From Centroberyx gerrardi (Eukaryota; Chordata; Actinopteri; Beryciformes; Berycidae), in the NCBI RefSeq assembly GCF_048128805.1, contig NC_136004.1, forward strand, positions 21,803,284 to 21,867,283: a DNA stretch of 64,000 nt, written 5' to 3'. This document shows positions 46,927-58,450 of this stretch, one piece after another. A program made the translations under genes and the position numbers. The notes below the pieces were generated by a model that saw only the letters and a program-made list of their open reading frames with translations, did not search any database and had not been told where the DNA came from. Numbering within the stretch: the stretch's first letter is position 1; every line of letters starts with the position of its first letter.

Positions 46927-47233
46927 GTGAGTTCATTTTCGCTAACAAAAATTGCATGTTTTTCATGTGATAAGTTGATATATCTTTTCCCTGGCCAAGT
47001 TCCCTGCTTTGTTTTGTGTAACAGATGACCGCCCTCCTGCTTGCTGTTGCTGCTCAGATCTTTGTATCAAAGATGAAGCAACTCAGGCGTGACATTGCAT
47101 AAGAGAAGCCCCCTACATACACACACACACACACAAACTGCTGCACCCTGAGTAAACACCGAGCCTCCAAAGGTGTCCAGTTACCCTAAAGTCTTTGCTC
47201 TCTGACCCTGTTTCTTCCAGCGCACGCAGTTGC

Positions 47234-47266
<33 letters not shown>

Positions 47267-50200
47267 TCATGCTAGGTGTGTGTGTGTGTGTGTGCGTGAA
47301 CCCCCTGTGTTAGCATGTTATGTGTTATTAGACCTGGGTAGCATCTGGCTAACACAAGCGGTGTTCTCAGTGTGTATCAAAGGCTGGGTGTGTTTGGGCT
47401 CTGCTCTGCGCCCAGAGAGTTCAGACCAGGGCGAACAGATGAAAGAGACCGTGCAGCGAGGGGTTAATCAGAAAAACATTTACGCAGATTTTTCTTGAGT
47501 CGGTTACCACTTCACTTGGTTACCGTTAAGTTAGTTGTAACTGACACGCAGAAGTTATCGAGAGCTGAAATTTCCTGCTTCATTTTTACCCACTATGTTG
47601 TACATGCATACTGAAATTAAGTGGGGAAAAGTTGATTTGTTAATGGTTTTCTTCCACAGGGTGGACCTCTCTGAAGTTCTGGATCTGCATTCTTTTGACA
47701 ATAAGGATGGTGCAAAGTGAGTCGGTTATTTCCTATTTGGGTGTCATGTATAGAACTTCAACTTTATTCATTCAGAAAAAAAATCAATTTTTCTGTCATC
47801 TTGGCTTTTTTGTCAAAAACTTTCAACTTTTAAAACATGTTGTGAAACGTCAAGAATTTATTTTGACTCCAAAGACCTATCTCTGCATTGACGATCTCTA
47901 TTGCTAGTGTGTCTGAACTGTGCACCCAGCAGTCTTTGATACTGCTGTTTACCATGTTTCTCTCTAATTAACAGACTCTTTTATAGAGCCTCCCTCTGTT
48001 ACACCCCAGGGTGGTCGTCATATTGTAACCCCTGTAGAATCTCAGTGCCATGAATAGAGTCAGCGTTCATCCCTTCATGTGAATTAAATAGGCAGCGGTG
48101 TTAAAGCTCTGTTACATGCCCCCGGTCAGTGTCTCTGAGGCCAGCTGCAGAGGATTAGAGCTGTGTGTGTCCACTGGCTCCCAAGGAGTCTCCCTTGTCC
48201 CAACAGATAGCTCCTTTCCCCCTGCCTTTCAGAGCCCAGGCCCCTCCTCCCCAGAACCCACGCTGGCTGTTTGAAGCGGCCCCCTGTCGCTCCGCCTGTG
48301 TGGTACTAACAGCACACAGGGCTCAAGCCGTTGGACACAACATTTAGCCTCCTTGTGAGGTCAGGGAGAAGGAGGGGGCGGGGGGGGGGGGGGGGGGGGG
48401 GGGAGGTCCGACAGAGAGCAGAGGGGGTGTAGTTTGTTTGGAGGTGGTGGTGGGTATTTTGTTTTTAGGATTTAATTGTCATCTACAAAATGATCACAAT
48501 TACATTCAGAGTGGCAATAAGTATAGACAGTATAGCCTACTCCTCTCCCACAGAAATGAGGGCCAGGGAGCAAACATAAAATATAATATCAAGCATAGAT
48601 TTGTTACTTTAGACAGTTGTTATGTAGATATATTTACTGACACATGCTGCAAACCCAACCTTTAAAATTATGTCTCCCAGAAAATCCCAAGCCATTACAC
48701 ATGATGCAGTGTGCAAAAGTACACATGTAATTCGTCTGACAAACACACTTGTAAACAATTTGGCACACAGACACACTGCGCCAAATTCTGAATTCAGACG
48801 TTTACCTAAATGCATTTTAAACCAATTTTGATATTACTGAAGTTAGTAAAGGTAGTAAATGCAAGATGGTTATCTTTTGAGGCTTTTACCTAGAAATTAG
48901 CCTCTTAGGTGAAATGGAACAGATTTTTTTTTAATGATGTTTGATCATTTCTCTCCTCTGAAAGTCTAGCAGAGAAGCTCCAGCTTGTGAAAAGTACAAG
49001 GCCACATCTGGACAAGGTATTGTTTATATATTTGTCTGCTTTGAACTTTTGATTTGATTACTTTATACATTACTTCTTCCTATGCACCTCTATAATTTGT
49101 ACCTGCTGATTTTACTTATTTCAACACACCGTTTCCCACAAGGTAAAGGGAATGCATTCTCCTCAGGCTGAAGTTGTGCCTTTCATTCCCTCGGGCCATG
49201 ACACTGTAGTGAAAACTCCCCACCCCGCTTTGGTTTTTTTGTGTTGGGATCAACTTGAGGCTTTTGATGTTGTCTTGTAACACTACAAATAGGTTCAGTC
49301 TGGGCCATATACAGTATAGACACTGAATCACTTTCTGGTTTCGGCTAGACTGACCAGACTCTTGGCTAGATGTTATGGGTTTACAGTCATTTGGATTGGA
49401 TCCAACTGTCATAAAAGGCAATATCCAGACCACTGTTTCCCCCTTTAGTGAAGTGGAAAGGTACTACTTCTATACTCGTACCAGTGCTTGAAGAAAAGAT
49501 ATACTGTGTGCCTGTTACACAGACATGGATTAAGCCCATTTCTTTTCAGTGAAAATCTCAATTGGTAAAAATAATTTGTTCCAGGATTAGTCTTATACCA
49601 TGTCTGTGAATGTTTCCATCAGGCACTAGACCTTGTAAGTCCTCATACCAATTAAGCCACATATTGTTTTCAGTTGCGTTTTATACCCATGACCTTTTAT
49701 CACAGGATGAGGCGAGATGGGGGTTGTTTGTGTGGGGTGTGTGGGTAAATAAATGGTATTGTTGTCTGTTTTCTCCAGGTTCCCTTTCCCGCATGAAGCT
49801 CAACCTTCCTTCAAACCCTCACCTCCCCTCCACCCCCCTCTTCTCCCCCCTCTTCCCCATGTTGCTCTTTTCATGTAAATGAGAATGCTGTTTTTCTGTT
49901 GTTATACCAAATGAAAAGGAAGTGTGTAACCTTAACACTTCAACACAAAACCCCAAATATCTGCAAAGTGCCCTTTTAATGCTGTAAGGAAGTATGGAGA
50001 GGAGGGAGCGTGTGTGAGAAAGAGGGGGGGGGGGGGGATAAAGGCAGATAAAGAGGGGTGTCGTTGCTGGGTTTCAGGTGCCGAGTAGAGTTGTGGTTTT
50101 TGACACATTCATCCACAAAGTCATCAGTTGTGGTGTAAAAACACTGCTTTTGTTTAACATTCATAATGACTTTGCTGGTTTCAGTAAACCTGCGAGATCA

Positions 50201-50917
50201 TATTTTAAAATATATTTCAGATAAACGTCGTCACAGAACTATGAGTTTTACTCGGAGCCTGAAAACATAAATCTTAAAACTTAACTCACTGTGAAATTGA
50301 GTGCCATCGGGAATATGTTCTCAAAATATTGTTTGTTTAACAATGGGTGCCATTTATCAGTATTTCAGTAAGTGAAAAACATTGAAAGGTACTGAAACTC
50401 TGGGCCAGGATTTAATTAATAAATCAAGCATGCCTAATGTTTAAAAAAACCTAGACCTGTCTACTTAACAGCAGAAATGTTTTCCGATTGTATATATTAA
50501 AAAGATTTCCATAAATATTGGTTAGTATAATGCCCATTTGTTTTGTATGTCATCCTCAGAGTATTCTGACTGTGACGTTTGAAGTGGCTGGAAATCTTTC
50601 AGAGGATGTCTTGAACATCTTCATCCAGGTACGCATACCACGCATCGTTCAGATCCTCTAGTTTGTATCCCAGCTGCCATTACTAATTAGCTCTAACATG
50701 GCCCTTTGAATGGTGAACGCCTATTTTCCTCTGTTTCAGAATCTTCTATGGGAAAAGACGTTCAAAAACAAAGAAGGGCTTCCCATGACCGTCATTCGGT
50801 TAAAGGTACTCTAGAGCACAATGGTTAACCCAGTGGCAGCAGTCATCAATAACAACTGCTTTATTATCTGTATTAATCAGTTTCAGCTGCTTCATTCAGT
50901 ATCGGTTAATGTGTTAC

Positions 50918-50956
<39 letters not shown>

Positions 50957-51325
50957 CTCAGGGCATAGTATCAGTTGCAGGTAAAGCCCACCAAGTGATG
51001 CTGCAGGGGGTCCATGAGCTGTATGAACTAGATGAGACTCCACAGCTTTGGGGGGAGGAACCTAGGATCAACCGACTGGTCTTTATAGGTATATACACAC
51101 ACACACACACACAGACACACTTCTGTCACATTTCTATTCTCTACCCTTTCATACATGCCTTTTATGTGGAATGCATCTTCTACATTGTTACACAATCAAA
51201 ATTGAAATGAATTGACCTCAACGAGTCGGATATTGAAAATCTGATGTCAAAGTAAAAATAATGTAAGTGCCGGGATGGGCACATAACTAGAGCCCATTTT
51301 GAGAACCGCTGTCCTAGATGACATG

Positions 51326-51363
<38 letters not shown>

Positions 51364-51512
51364 ACGCTCTCAGTGTTGTTGTCTGTATAGCTCCTGCTCA
51401 GTTATATGTTCTCATGCTGTCTCCACTCTGCTCCATAGGTAGGAACCTGGACAGGGACATCTTACAGGAACAGTTCATCTCTACAGTGGTGCAAGTGGGG
51501 GACAAAAATTAA
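39931..51512 (+). CDS. zng1: cbwd / zng1, zinc-regulated GTPase metalloprotein activator (15 coding exons)
   Basis: COG0523-family GTPase (CBWD in older naming) that delivers zinc to client metalloproteins such as METAP1 in the cytosol (family knowledge). Exons: 39931-40045, 40311-40397, 41435-41531, 41958-42049, 43848-43907, 44753-44790, 45952-45998, 46587-46673, 46882-46926, 47660-47716, 48965-49016, 50560-50628, 50740-50805, 50962-51088, 51439-51512. They total 1113 nt, 370 residues plus TAA, all phases consistent. Seen: N-terminal CPELVP motif (residues 12-17), Walker A GYLGAGKTT (36-44), zinc-binding GCLCC (93-97), ETTGLADP (123-130), and the guanine-specificity motif NKTD (190-193). The CobW C-terminal domain spans about 260-365. 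Human CBWD1 is 395 aa; the fish protein is shorter at both ends. The start was chosen because [17 protein letters not shown] aligns with the family N-terminus. Confidence 0.96.
42050..43847. other. cbwd intron 4, no gene seen
   Basis: 1.8 kb. A fairly GC-rich unique stretch at about 42240-42900 includes a 21-bp triplicated motif (42778-42840). No coding exon was recognised. Confidence 0.6.
42778..42840. repeat. 21-bp motif repeated three times with ATTGG boxes
   Basis: Units start ATTGGCTGAGACAGG (42778), ATTGACTAGGACAGTG (42799) and ATTGGCCCAGACAGCG (42820), each 21 bp, ending CTTGTT or CTGTC. Two of the three begin with an inverted CCAAT box. Confidence 0.75.
44036..44400. repeat. degenerate tandem repeat, about 135-150 bp unit
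   Basis: GTCTGATTTTGAT starts units at 44036 and 44187, and a partial third begins near 44322. Each unit shares GGA.GGATGATGCA-like and CACTGATTGGCCT..TGG.GG..CTATAA blocks. Lies in cbwd intron 5. Confidence 0.7.
44791..45951. other. cbwd intron 6, no gene seen
   Basis: Holds a CA tract (about 44979-45019), a G-rich run (45414-45431) and a poly-T stretch. No exon recognised. Confidence 0.6.
47660..51512 (+). CDS. zng1: cbwd exons 10-15, CobW C-terminal domain
   Basis: Encodes [36 protein letters not shown], and [16 protein letters not shown], ending [14 protein letters not shown]...VGDKN. In COG0523 proteins this domain helps client recognition. Exon 11 uses an acceptor GAAAG/T with a fair pyrimidine tract. 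Exon 14 is bracketed by TG and CA repeats. The TAA is at 51510-51512. Confidence 0.94.
47717..48964. other. cbwd intron 10, with a 24-G tract
   Basis: An uninterrupted G run at 48380-48403 in a G-rich context, otherwise no gene seen. The stretch at 48060-48350 is GC-rich and non-repetitive. Confidence 0.6.
49017..50559. other. cbwd intron 11, no gene seen
   Basis: Includes a 14-G run (50024-50037) and a C/T-rich stretch (49800-49870). Nothing coding recognised. Confidence 0.6.
50920..51120. repeat. (TG)n and (AC)n tracts bracketing cbwd exon 14
   Basis: A TG tract at about 50922-50955 ends a few bases before the exon 14 acceptor. An AC tract at about 51095-51120 starts a few bases after its donor. 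The two would be complementary in the pre-mRNA. Confidence 0.9.
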
Positions 51513-52123
51513 GCATCTGCTCCCCTCTCCTCTTTACATCGTAAACTGTCGATCCTGGTTGATCCTAATAATGTGGCTGGGATCATCCACAAACCTGGGA
51601 CTATGCTTCAGAGATTCACTGCAGTTTGGTTTCTACAAGAGGCTGAGTTATTCAGAGGATGGCTGAGGTTACTGTGAAGTAGTGATTCAATACAATAGTT
51701 TCAAATTGTGCTAATCCCTTACTAACCACTTTAAAAGCTACATCAAAGCAAGAAGTGTTTATGTTGCTGCAGTGCTTGAGCTAATTGCTGACGTGTTATA
51801 TTGTTTCTTAAAGTGCTCCTCACCCTGGAAACCTAGTTTATAGGTAATATTAAACATGTGATTGATTTTTACAGAGCCCCTACTCCATACATATTGGATG
51901 CACACACTCAGTTGCAAACACTTAACATTTGTAGCCAGACATCCAGAAGTTTACTGTAATAACTACAGTGTATTTTTTCCATGAAGATTACGTAATAAAA
52001 TAAGCCACTTTGCAAGTATGGAGCCCCATAGCTTTAGTTACAAAATGACTGTACTTCTTTGTAAATGATGTAAGCCTATGTTTTTGACTTTGATAAATGA
52101 TCCTGTATTTTTAAGTTATTCAG

Positions 52124-52129
52124 AATAAA
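52124..52129 (+). terminator. cbwd polyadenylation signal
   Basis: AATAAA in CAGAATAAAG, about 610 bases after the stop codon, followed by T-rich DNA. This is the first canonical hexamer with a suitable downstream element. Confidence 0.7.
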
Positions 52130-52149
52130 GATTTTTTGAACTTCTTTCT

Positions 52150-53208
52150 CTGTGACTATTCTGATGTGCCTAGATAAAATGAGATGTTTTTAATCATTAG
52201 TAAAATGAGAAACTAAACCTGTTGGTTAGTTTTAACTGACAACTGACGACTATTACCATAACAACAGAGACAGAATGTCTTTGTGCTACGTGTTAAGCTA
52301 ACGTGGTAAATCCACTATGATACTCCACAAAGTGCGTAAAATGCCCCCAAGCGCATTAACATCTTAGGTTTTATTGTTATGAAGAGAAGGAAACGCAATT
52401 GTTTTTTTTGTTTTGTTTTGTTTTTTCAATTTTGCATATCCTGTCAATAGGCTTTGATTGGAAGGTGTTTGTTTCAGATCAGAATATTTCAATTTCCTTG
52501 TAAACACTTATTGATTATTGAATTATTGGTGTCATTGATAATTCGTTCATAAACGTTTTTGCTAACGTCGTGAAACACAAAGCATCTATGAAATTATTTA
52601 AATTTTTGAGTGTTTGCACGATTGTGAGTGCTCCCTATAGAAAGATAAATGGATAGATGCTTTTATAGCCGTCTAAAACTGGATGGTTCAATAAACTCTT
52701 AATTCTCTACTACACTGGAACAGCTGTCCAGCTTGAATGTGTTGGTTTGTTTATGTTTAGACTACTGTCATACAGTGCGCCTTGCTCGCAATACACTGCA
52801 AAAATACCTGGCATTTAATCAGGTTTTAAAACAAGTGTAAAATAAACTGCAAGTGACACATTTTCACAATGTTAATCTCCATGTTCCATGTTTTGCTGAA
52901 GTGACATTTTCTTGATAGTCTACTTATTTTGTTTCAAGATACTGACAATTGAAAAAAAATCAAGTGAGACTGCATTGGGAAAAAAAAGGAATTTTCTCAA
53001 AACATTGGCAGAATTTTTCCACTTACAATTGAATATGAGACTAAATTACATTTTTTGTATGTGAGATGCTGTTACTCTGCATCTGTCTTGTGATGAGTCA
53101 GCTGCAATTAACCAAACTCCGTTGTAGGCTACTTGGTGAATTAAAGCGATTCAGATTTTTGTCATTTGTTACTTTAGCCTTTATTGGCACATTCAGTGTG
53201 TGAGAACC

Positions 53209-53284
<76 letters not shown>

Positions 53285-54340
53285 AGTCAGGTGAGGAAAT
53301 AGGTGGGGTTTTCCCAACTTGGTCATTTGCAATGGAGATGGCTTGCCATGCACGGTGTTAGCACGTATCCGCATGTTGGACCGGTTTGCTTTGAGGATTG
53401 CTGAGGTCATTCATCCCGGTCATAAAACCGAGCTGAGCCCCGTAGCCCAGAGCGCATCGTGCAGCTGGGCCGTTTCCTACTCGATTCTGATGCTGATGGC
53501 CTCGTTAAGGCGGCTATAGCCCCCTTTTCTCTGCTGGCTGCGGGGAGCCCTACCACGGCCATTTTCATGGTCACGCCACCCGCGGGCATCCAGAGGTGGC
53601 AAACTAAACGAACCCGCAGGGGTCCGAGGGGGGAACGCTTGGTTTCTTATCACGGGTTAGGCGTGGTGTTAAAACTTCCCTGCGCATCCCACCTCCAGCT
53701 GCGTTACTGTGCTGCCGTATTTAAGATTCAATCGTTTAGTTGCCATATCAATCAAGGTTGCTGGGAATTAGTCTCGGTGTGCTCATAGACATAAAACAGT
53801 GGGTATAGCCTACATCACATATCCCCCCAAACCATACCCAATAAACCTTACCAATGAATGCACAGATCAGTCAAATAGAACAATCAATAAAGTAGCCTAG
53901 TAGTGATTTGTAGAACCCAGACCCGAGTTCAACAAGGCGCTGTAATGAAAGTGGACCTGGTCCTGATAGTCTTCTTTACAGAGTGGAAGCTCAACATTTT
54001 AGCAGACCCTGATTTAACGGGAGATTCCCATATATTATCTAACTACAGAGAGATTTGTAAGATGTTTCTTTTTTTAAGACATTCCTGATGGATGCCTTAG
54101 CAGTTTGGTATTTCAGACCTAAGTACAGTGGGTAACACCTTTTCCATATTGCTTACAATATAACACAATACACTCTGTAAATTTGGGGTTTTACATGAAT
54201 AGACCATCAGCATTTGAGGATTCCCCTTAGAGAAGCTTCCCCCCCACCTGCGTGCTTGTCTGCCCTGGCTCCCCGCGGCGAGGGGCTACTCTGATAGGTT
54301 CCGAGGGTGAATGGGACTGGCCTGCAGGGCAGCAGCCTTC
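52150..54340. other. cbwd-foxd intergenic region
   Basis: A/T-rich unique DNA to 53200, then a (CA)n tract of about 70 bp (53212-53282). A CpG-rich patch of about 400 bp (53320-53720) has no supported gene, then A/T-rich DNA runs to the foxd promoter. Probably carries foxd regulatory DNA, but nothing specific can be shown. Confidence 0.55.
53212..53282. repeat. (AC)n microsatellite, about 70 bp
   Basis: About 35 uninterrupted AC units between cbwd and foxd. Confidence 0.95.
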
Positions 54341-54346
54341 CCAGCA

Positions 54347-54353
54347 TATAAAG
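54347..54353 (+). promoter_or_regulatory. TATA box of the foxd gene
   Basis: TATAAAG in GCATATAAAGCC, in GC-rich DNA, about 180 bases before the ATG. This gives an expected transcription start near 54375-54380. Confidence 0.7.
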
Positions 54354-54528
54354 CCACGGCTCCCACTACCAGAGTAAACAGCCCGTCAACGAGGACTGAG
54401 GAGAACCAGACGCTATACGCGCTTTTACGCATGAATAGGGGCCTATAGGTTTTTACGCACGGCGAACCATTAATGCCGCTTTGGCACCGTTGAGTTTTTA
54501 CGCGTCTTTGAACATTCCACGCTCGGCC

Positions 54529-55593
54529 ATGACTCTCTCCAGTGAATTTGAAGCTGCACATCACGCCGCCTTGGAGGATGAGATTGATATAGTGGGAGAG
54601 GATGAGCCTGCCCACGGTCATCTGTATCGAAACGAATGCTCTACGTACCCGGGCTCCTCAGCAGAGTCTGGTGCTGAATTCGACTGTTCCGAGCCCGACT
54701 CCTCTGGTGAGAGCGAGAGCAGTTTCTGCGCAGACGCACCGCTGTCCAGGAAAGCCCAGAGCAGCTCGGTGAAGCCCCCCTACTCCTACATTGCCCTCAT
54801 CACCATGGCTATCCTGCAGAGCCCGCTGAAGAAACTGACGCTGAGTGGCATCTGTGACTTCATCAGCAACAAGTTCCCCTACTACAGAGACAAGTTCCCC
54901 GCTTGGCAGAACTCCATCAGACACAACCTGTCCCTCAACGACTGTTTTATCAAGATCCCAAGGGAACCTGGCAACCCGGGCAAAGGTAACTACTGGTCTC
55001 TGGACCCTGCCTCTGAGGACATGTTCGACAACGGCAGCTTCCTCCGGCGCAGGAAGCGGTTTAAGAGAAACCAGCCGGAGTTCTGTAAAGACGGACTTAT
55101 GTTTTACTCCAACTTTAACTGTTACCGATCGTACGGGCAACCATACTGCGTCCAGGGCCAGGTGAGCCCCCCGCCTGCCGCCCCCATTCGGTACATGCCC
55201 CTTCAGGAGGGGATCGTGATGCCTCCTTCCTCCTACCACCTACCTTCCCCCAGTCTGAGCAGCCACGGGAAGGTCAGTGGCCCTAAAGACTACAGGGTGC
55301 AGCTTTACGCAACGGAGCCTGCAGGGACGAAGCCTGCGGGCGATGCGCAGGCAAAGTGCTCCTTCAGCATTGACAGCATCATGAGCAAACCATCTCCCAT
55401 CGGTGCACAGAACCCAAACCCCCAGCAGAACCATCTTAGTCGTATTGGTTACGGACATCTCCTGACGGGCCCCGCTGCCTGTTTGGTCCCGACGCTCCTC
55501 CAGACTCCCAGGACTCCATTCTGCCCTCCTGCCATGCTGAGCACCGCTCCTTCAATAACAGAGCATCTCAAACTGTCTTACCCTCGCTGCTGA
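54529..55593 (+). CDS. foxd5: FoxD forkhead transcription factor, foxd5 / FOXD4-like (single exon)
   Basis: 354 residues. The N-terminus MTLSSEFE and the acidic [10 protein letters not shown] are typical of FoxD proteins, and this sets the start at the ATG 54529 rather than an upstream frame extension. The forkhead domain (residues about 82-178) shows [40 protein letters not shown] and [11 protein letters not shown]-terminal eh1-like motif FSIDSIM (279-285) would recruit Groucho/TLE, fitting a repressor. The gene has no intron, as in other FoxD genes. In fish, foxd5 acts in early neural plate and tailbud patterning (family knowledge). Paralogue choice rests on position beside dock8 and cbwd, as for human FOXD4. 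Foxd1-3 are less likely on sequence outside the domain. Confidence 0.9.
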   Translation: MTLSSEFEAAHHAALEDEIDIVGEDEPAHGHLYRNECSTYPGSSAESGAEFDCSEPDSSGESESSFCADAPLSRKAQSSSVKPPYSYIALITMAILQSPLKKLTLSGICDFISNKFPYYRDKFPAWQNSIRHNLSLNDCFIKIPREPGNPGKGNYWSLDPASEDMFDNGSFLRRRKRFKRNQPEFCKDGLMFYSNFNCYRSYGQPYCVQGQVSPPPAAPIRYMPLQEGIVMPPSSYHLPSPSLSSHGKVSGPKDYRVQLYATEPAGTKPAGDAQAKCSFSIDSIMSKPSPIGAQNPNPQQNHLSRIGYGHLLTGPAACLVPTLLQTPRTPFCPPAMLSTAPSITEHLKLSYPRC

Positions 55594-55829
55594 AGGCCTC
55601 TGCCTAAGAAACTTTAGTGTCTTGTGTGTGTGTGATGATGATATGTGAAGACACGTTTGTTTTGCGCATTTCTTAAAGAAATTTTTAATTGCATGATATT
55701 TATGTGCGTTGACATTCGAAGTTATGTCTTATAAGGAAGCAATGTAAATAAGAAGAGTGATAATATATTTGTGAAGGTCCAGATGGAAACACTAGTTTCT
55801 GAATGCATTTTTGTGATTTTACGTGTCAA

Positions 55830-55835
55830 AATAAA
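55830..55835 (+). terminator. foxd polyadenylation signal
   Basis: AATAAA in CAAAATAAATGG, about 240 bases after the foxd stop codon, followed by a T-rich stretch. Confidence 0.65.
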
Positions 55836-57081
55836 TGGCTGAAAATATCTGATGCTTATTTGTACGTTATTCTAGCCTAATTGTTTTTAATTAAGCTAGT
55901 TATTTATTTGCTGACTTGGCTCAGTAATTTGCACATATCCAAACAATTCCTCTTCATATAGCCTAATATTATGTATGGGAATGTGCGTTTGTTCATAGTG
56001 CAATAAGGTTTACATAGGGTTTCGTTCCAAAACAGTAGGCCTAGATAGCCTATGGAATTTTTAAATGCATCTGTCTGTATTTAGATTATTAGCTTTAGGC
56101 CTATCATCAAAAACAAAAGCAGCCTATTATGTAAATGTCTTGAATTCATAGACTCATAACTTTAATAACGAATAGATGTTTTAGCCTACTTCAGGTTTCA
56201 TTTTTTTTCTAAATTATCCATAGGCTATCTCGTTTTGGAGTAAAACTTTTCAATTAATTTACATCCCCTAATCAGCGCTATTAACTTGCAATTGCATCGT
56301 AATCGTTAAAGATATTGAGTTGACATATTAATCATTTTGAGAGATTGTTATAAAAAAACGGCCTGGTCCTCCAAAATAAAACTAACCTGAGAAGAATTGG
56401 TGCTGCTGTCACGGAGCTATTGAGGTTGGAAGCTGAAAATTTCTGACTAAAATCAACTTATTCCCACTAATTTCCCCATAAACGTCAACCGGAGACCTGT
56501 GAGCATATGAATGGATGAGGACAGCCCTCTGAATGTGTAGTAGGCCCCTGCTGATCCATATCCATGATTCATATGGGCTGATGACACCACCTGATAACTC
56601 ATTTGAGAAGGTAGATGGGCTTTGCTTGCTAAACAGTGATAAAAAAAAAACCTAAAAAAAAACCCAAGACATTTTCTGTGCCTGATTTTTTGTTTTGTTT
56701 GTTGCTGTTTTTTAATAGCGTGATGAAACACACGTTCTTTTCTCTTCAGCTTTGCAGAAAACATGAAAACTTACCAAGCATAGGAGAAACCGGATAAGAC
56801 ATCAAGTCCCTCCATTAAGAGTGCTGAGAGAAGCAAAAAAGCAAGTTTGAAGATCGGTTTAGAAAAATTTATAGATTTGTTAATCTATTTGTTATCTATA
56901 AATCAATTATTATTTAGCCTACATTTTGTGGGACTTGCTTTGAAATGGCCTTAGGGCTCTGGCAAACTATAGGCCATAGGCCTGCACTAGAAAGAAAAGT
57001 TCAATTCTTCGTCCGTGCCTCAAGGTCGCACTGTTTACCAAGTTACTGAGCAGACTCTTGTGGGGAATAAGATGCGAGTCA

Positions 57082-57240
57082 GGGCGGCTGTAAAGGTTGG
57101 AGAGACCGTCTGATAACAGCAAGGCCGCGGGTTCGATCCCCGCCACAGCCAAATGTCCCTGAGCAAGACTTGCTGCTCTTTCTCAGTGTAAGTTCCTCTA
57201 GATAAAAGCGAAATGCCAAAAAAAAAGTAATAAAATAAAG
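57082..57240 (+). mobile_element. tRNA-derived SINE
   Basis: Box A-like TGTAAAGGTTGG (near 57089), perfect box B GGTTCGATCCC (57130-57140), then the fish SINE body GCCAAATGTCCCTGAGCAAG and tail GATAAAAGCGAAATGCC with an A-rich end. The tRNA part is too diverged and the flank too SINE-like for a real tRNA gene. Confidence 0.8.
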
Positions 57241-57380
57241 ATCTCTGTTATGTCTTCTATAGAACGTCGGCTCTTTGCTTTTTCCTCAGGCTATCTATTC
57301 TGAATCATGATGAAATAACAAATGCCACTATGCACTCGGAGAAAATTTTTTTTATGTTTTTTTATTAACTCGAGCTGCAA

Positions 57381-57420
<40 letters not shown>
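57381..57420. repeat. (CTAT)n microsatellite
   Basis: Ten CTAT units. Confidence 0.95.
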
Positions 57421-57525
57421 AGAGAGAGATGTTTGTTTTATTGTTTCTACACAATCATTAGGCTAATTAGGTGTACATAAAACTACTGGTAGGCTACCTA
57501 GGGTCTGGGTATGGGAGACACTATC

Positions 57526-57541
57526 CACACACACACACGCG

Positions 57542-57596
<55 letters not shown>
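57526..57596. repeat. (CA)n microsatellite
   Basis: A CA tract with two CG interruptions near its start. Confidence 0.95.
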
Positions 57597-57598
<2 letters not shown>

Positions 57599-57700
57599 AT
57601 GCAAGGGGGAAGGAATTTTAATGTGAAAATCTAGATCTGTAACCCTAATTGGCAACATAGGTGTCTTTCCTGTCATGCCAATGAAGCATATTTGAATTTC

Positions 57701-57703
<3 letters not shown>

Positions 57704-57755
<52 letters not shown>
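57704..57755. repeat. (GA)n microsatellite
   Basis: About 26 GA units. Confidence 0.95.
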
Positions 57756-57758
<3 letters not shown>

Positions 57759-58450
57759 GGTTTGGTGCACTGCCATGGCATTAACTCTATGGCTAATAAT
57801 GGTAAAAGACAGGATCCCATTCTCCCTCCTCAAACCATGCGTACAAAACTAACTGTTGGCACTGGTCGTTAATGAGAACAACCCCCAGACACTGTCACGG
57901 CTATGGCTTCATACCGGGGGAGTGTGGACAGGACAGACACAAGAAGTGTCCGGTTGCCCGACACAATTCCCTCCACAGTCAGCGGTCTATTTTTGGCCTG
58001 AGGCGCAGCTGATTGTAGGCCTGAGAGATTTTGGCCCTCCCTGATTTTTTTTTTTTTTTTTTGGTAAGCAGTTGTCCGGGCTTATTAGGAAAAGAGGGAG
58101 TTGTCCAGCGGCAGAGCAGAGTTTTGCTGAATGTTTGCACTCATAAGTGCGGTGTTGCAGGCTACAGTTGTCTCGGCCTATAGGAGGGCAACTTGAGGTG
58201 AGAAAAACTGTTGACCGGGTGTTTATCTTCATTATAGCCAACTCATCCCTGTGTGGAGTGCTGTCACTTCCCCTCCTCGGCAGGGAAGGACATTTAACCT
58301 CACCTGGCTGACAAGGCTCATCTTTATTCTACTACTATATGTTCGGCTCCCACCGGCAGTCACCCCAGGGCTTACTTCACCGTGACTGAGAGGACTTCTC
58401 GGTAGGTCGGCTGTATCATCGGCGTCCTCCGTTGGGTTCCGAGGAGGAGG

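Larger units (their letters stand above)
55840..58230. other. foxd-pgm5 intergenic region, repeat cluster
   Basis: Contains many TAGGCCTA/TAGCCTA words (55870-57000), a SINE (57082-57240), and a dense microsatellite group (57381-57755). It is followed by unique DNA with a poly-T run (58045-58063). No gene recognised. Confidence 0.65.

Noticed and set aside
53407..53788. Possible small genes in the CpG-rich patch upstream of foxd
   Set aside because: Several overlapping frames on both strands, no domain or splice support. Kept only as a finding about composition.
54481..54528. 16-codon upstream extension of the foxd frame
   Set aside because: It begins at TTG rather than ATG, and FoxD proteins start at MTLS, which is the ATG at 54529.
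54658..55239. 193-codon open frame antisense to foxd
   Set aside because: A shadow of the GC-rich forkhead coding strand. No family signature, and the plus-strand frame is fully explained.
57082..57160. A functional tRNA gene
   Set aside because: Box B is good, but the cloverleaf is not convincing and the downstream sequence is the standard fish SINE body and tail.
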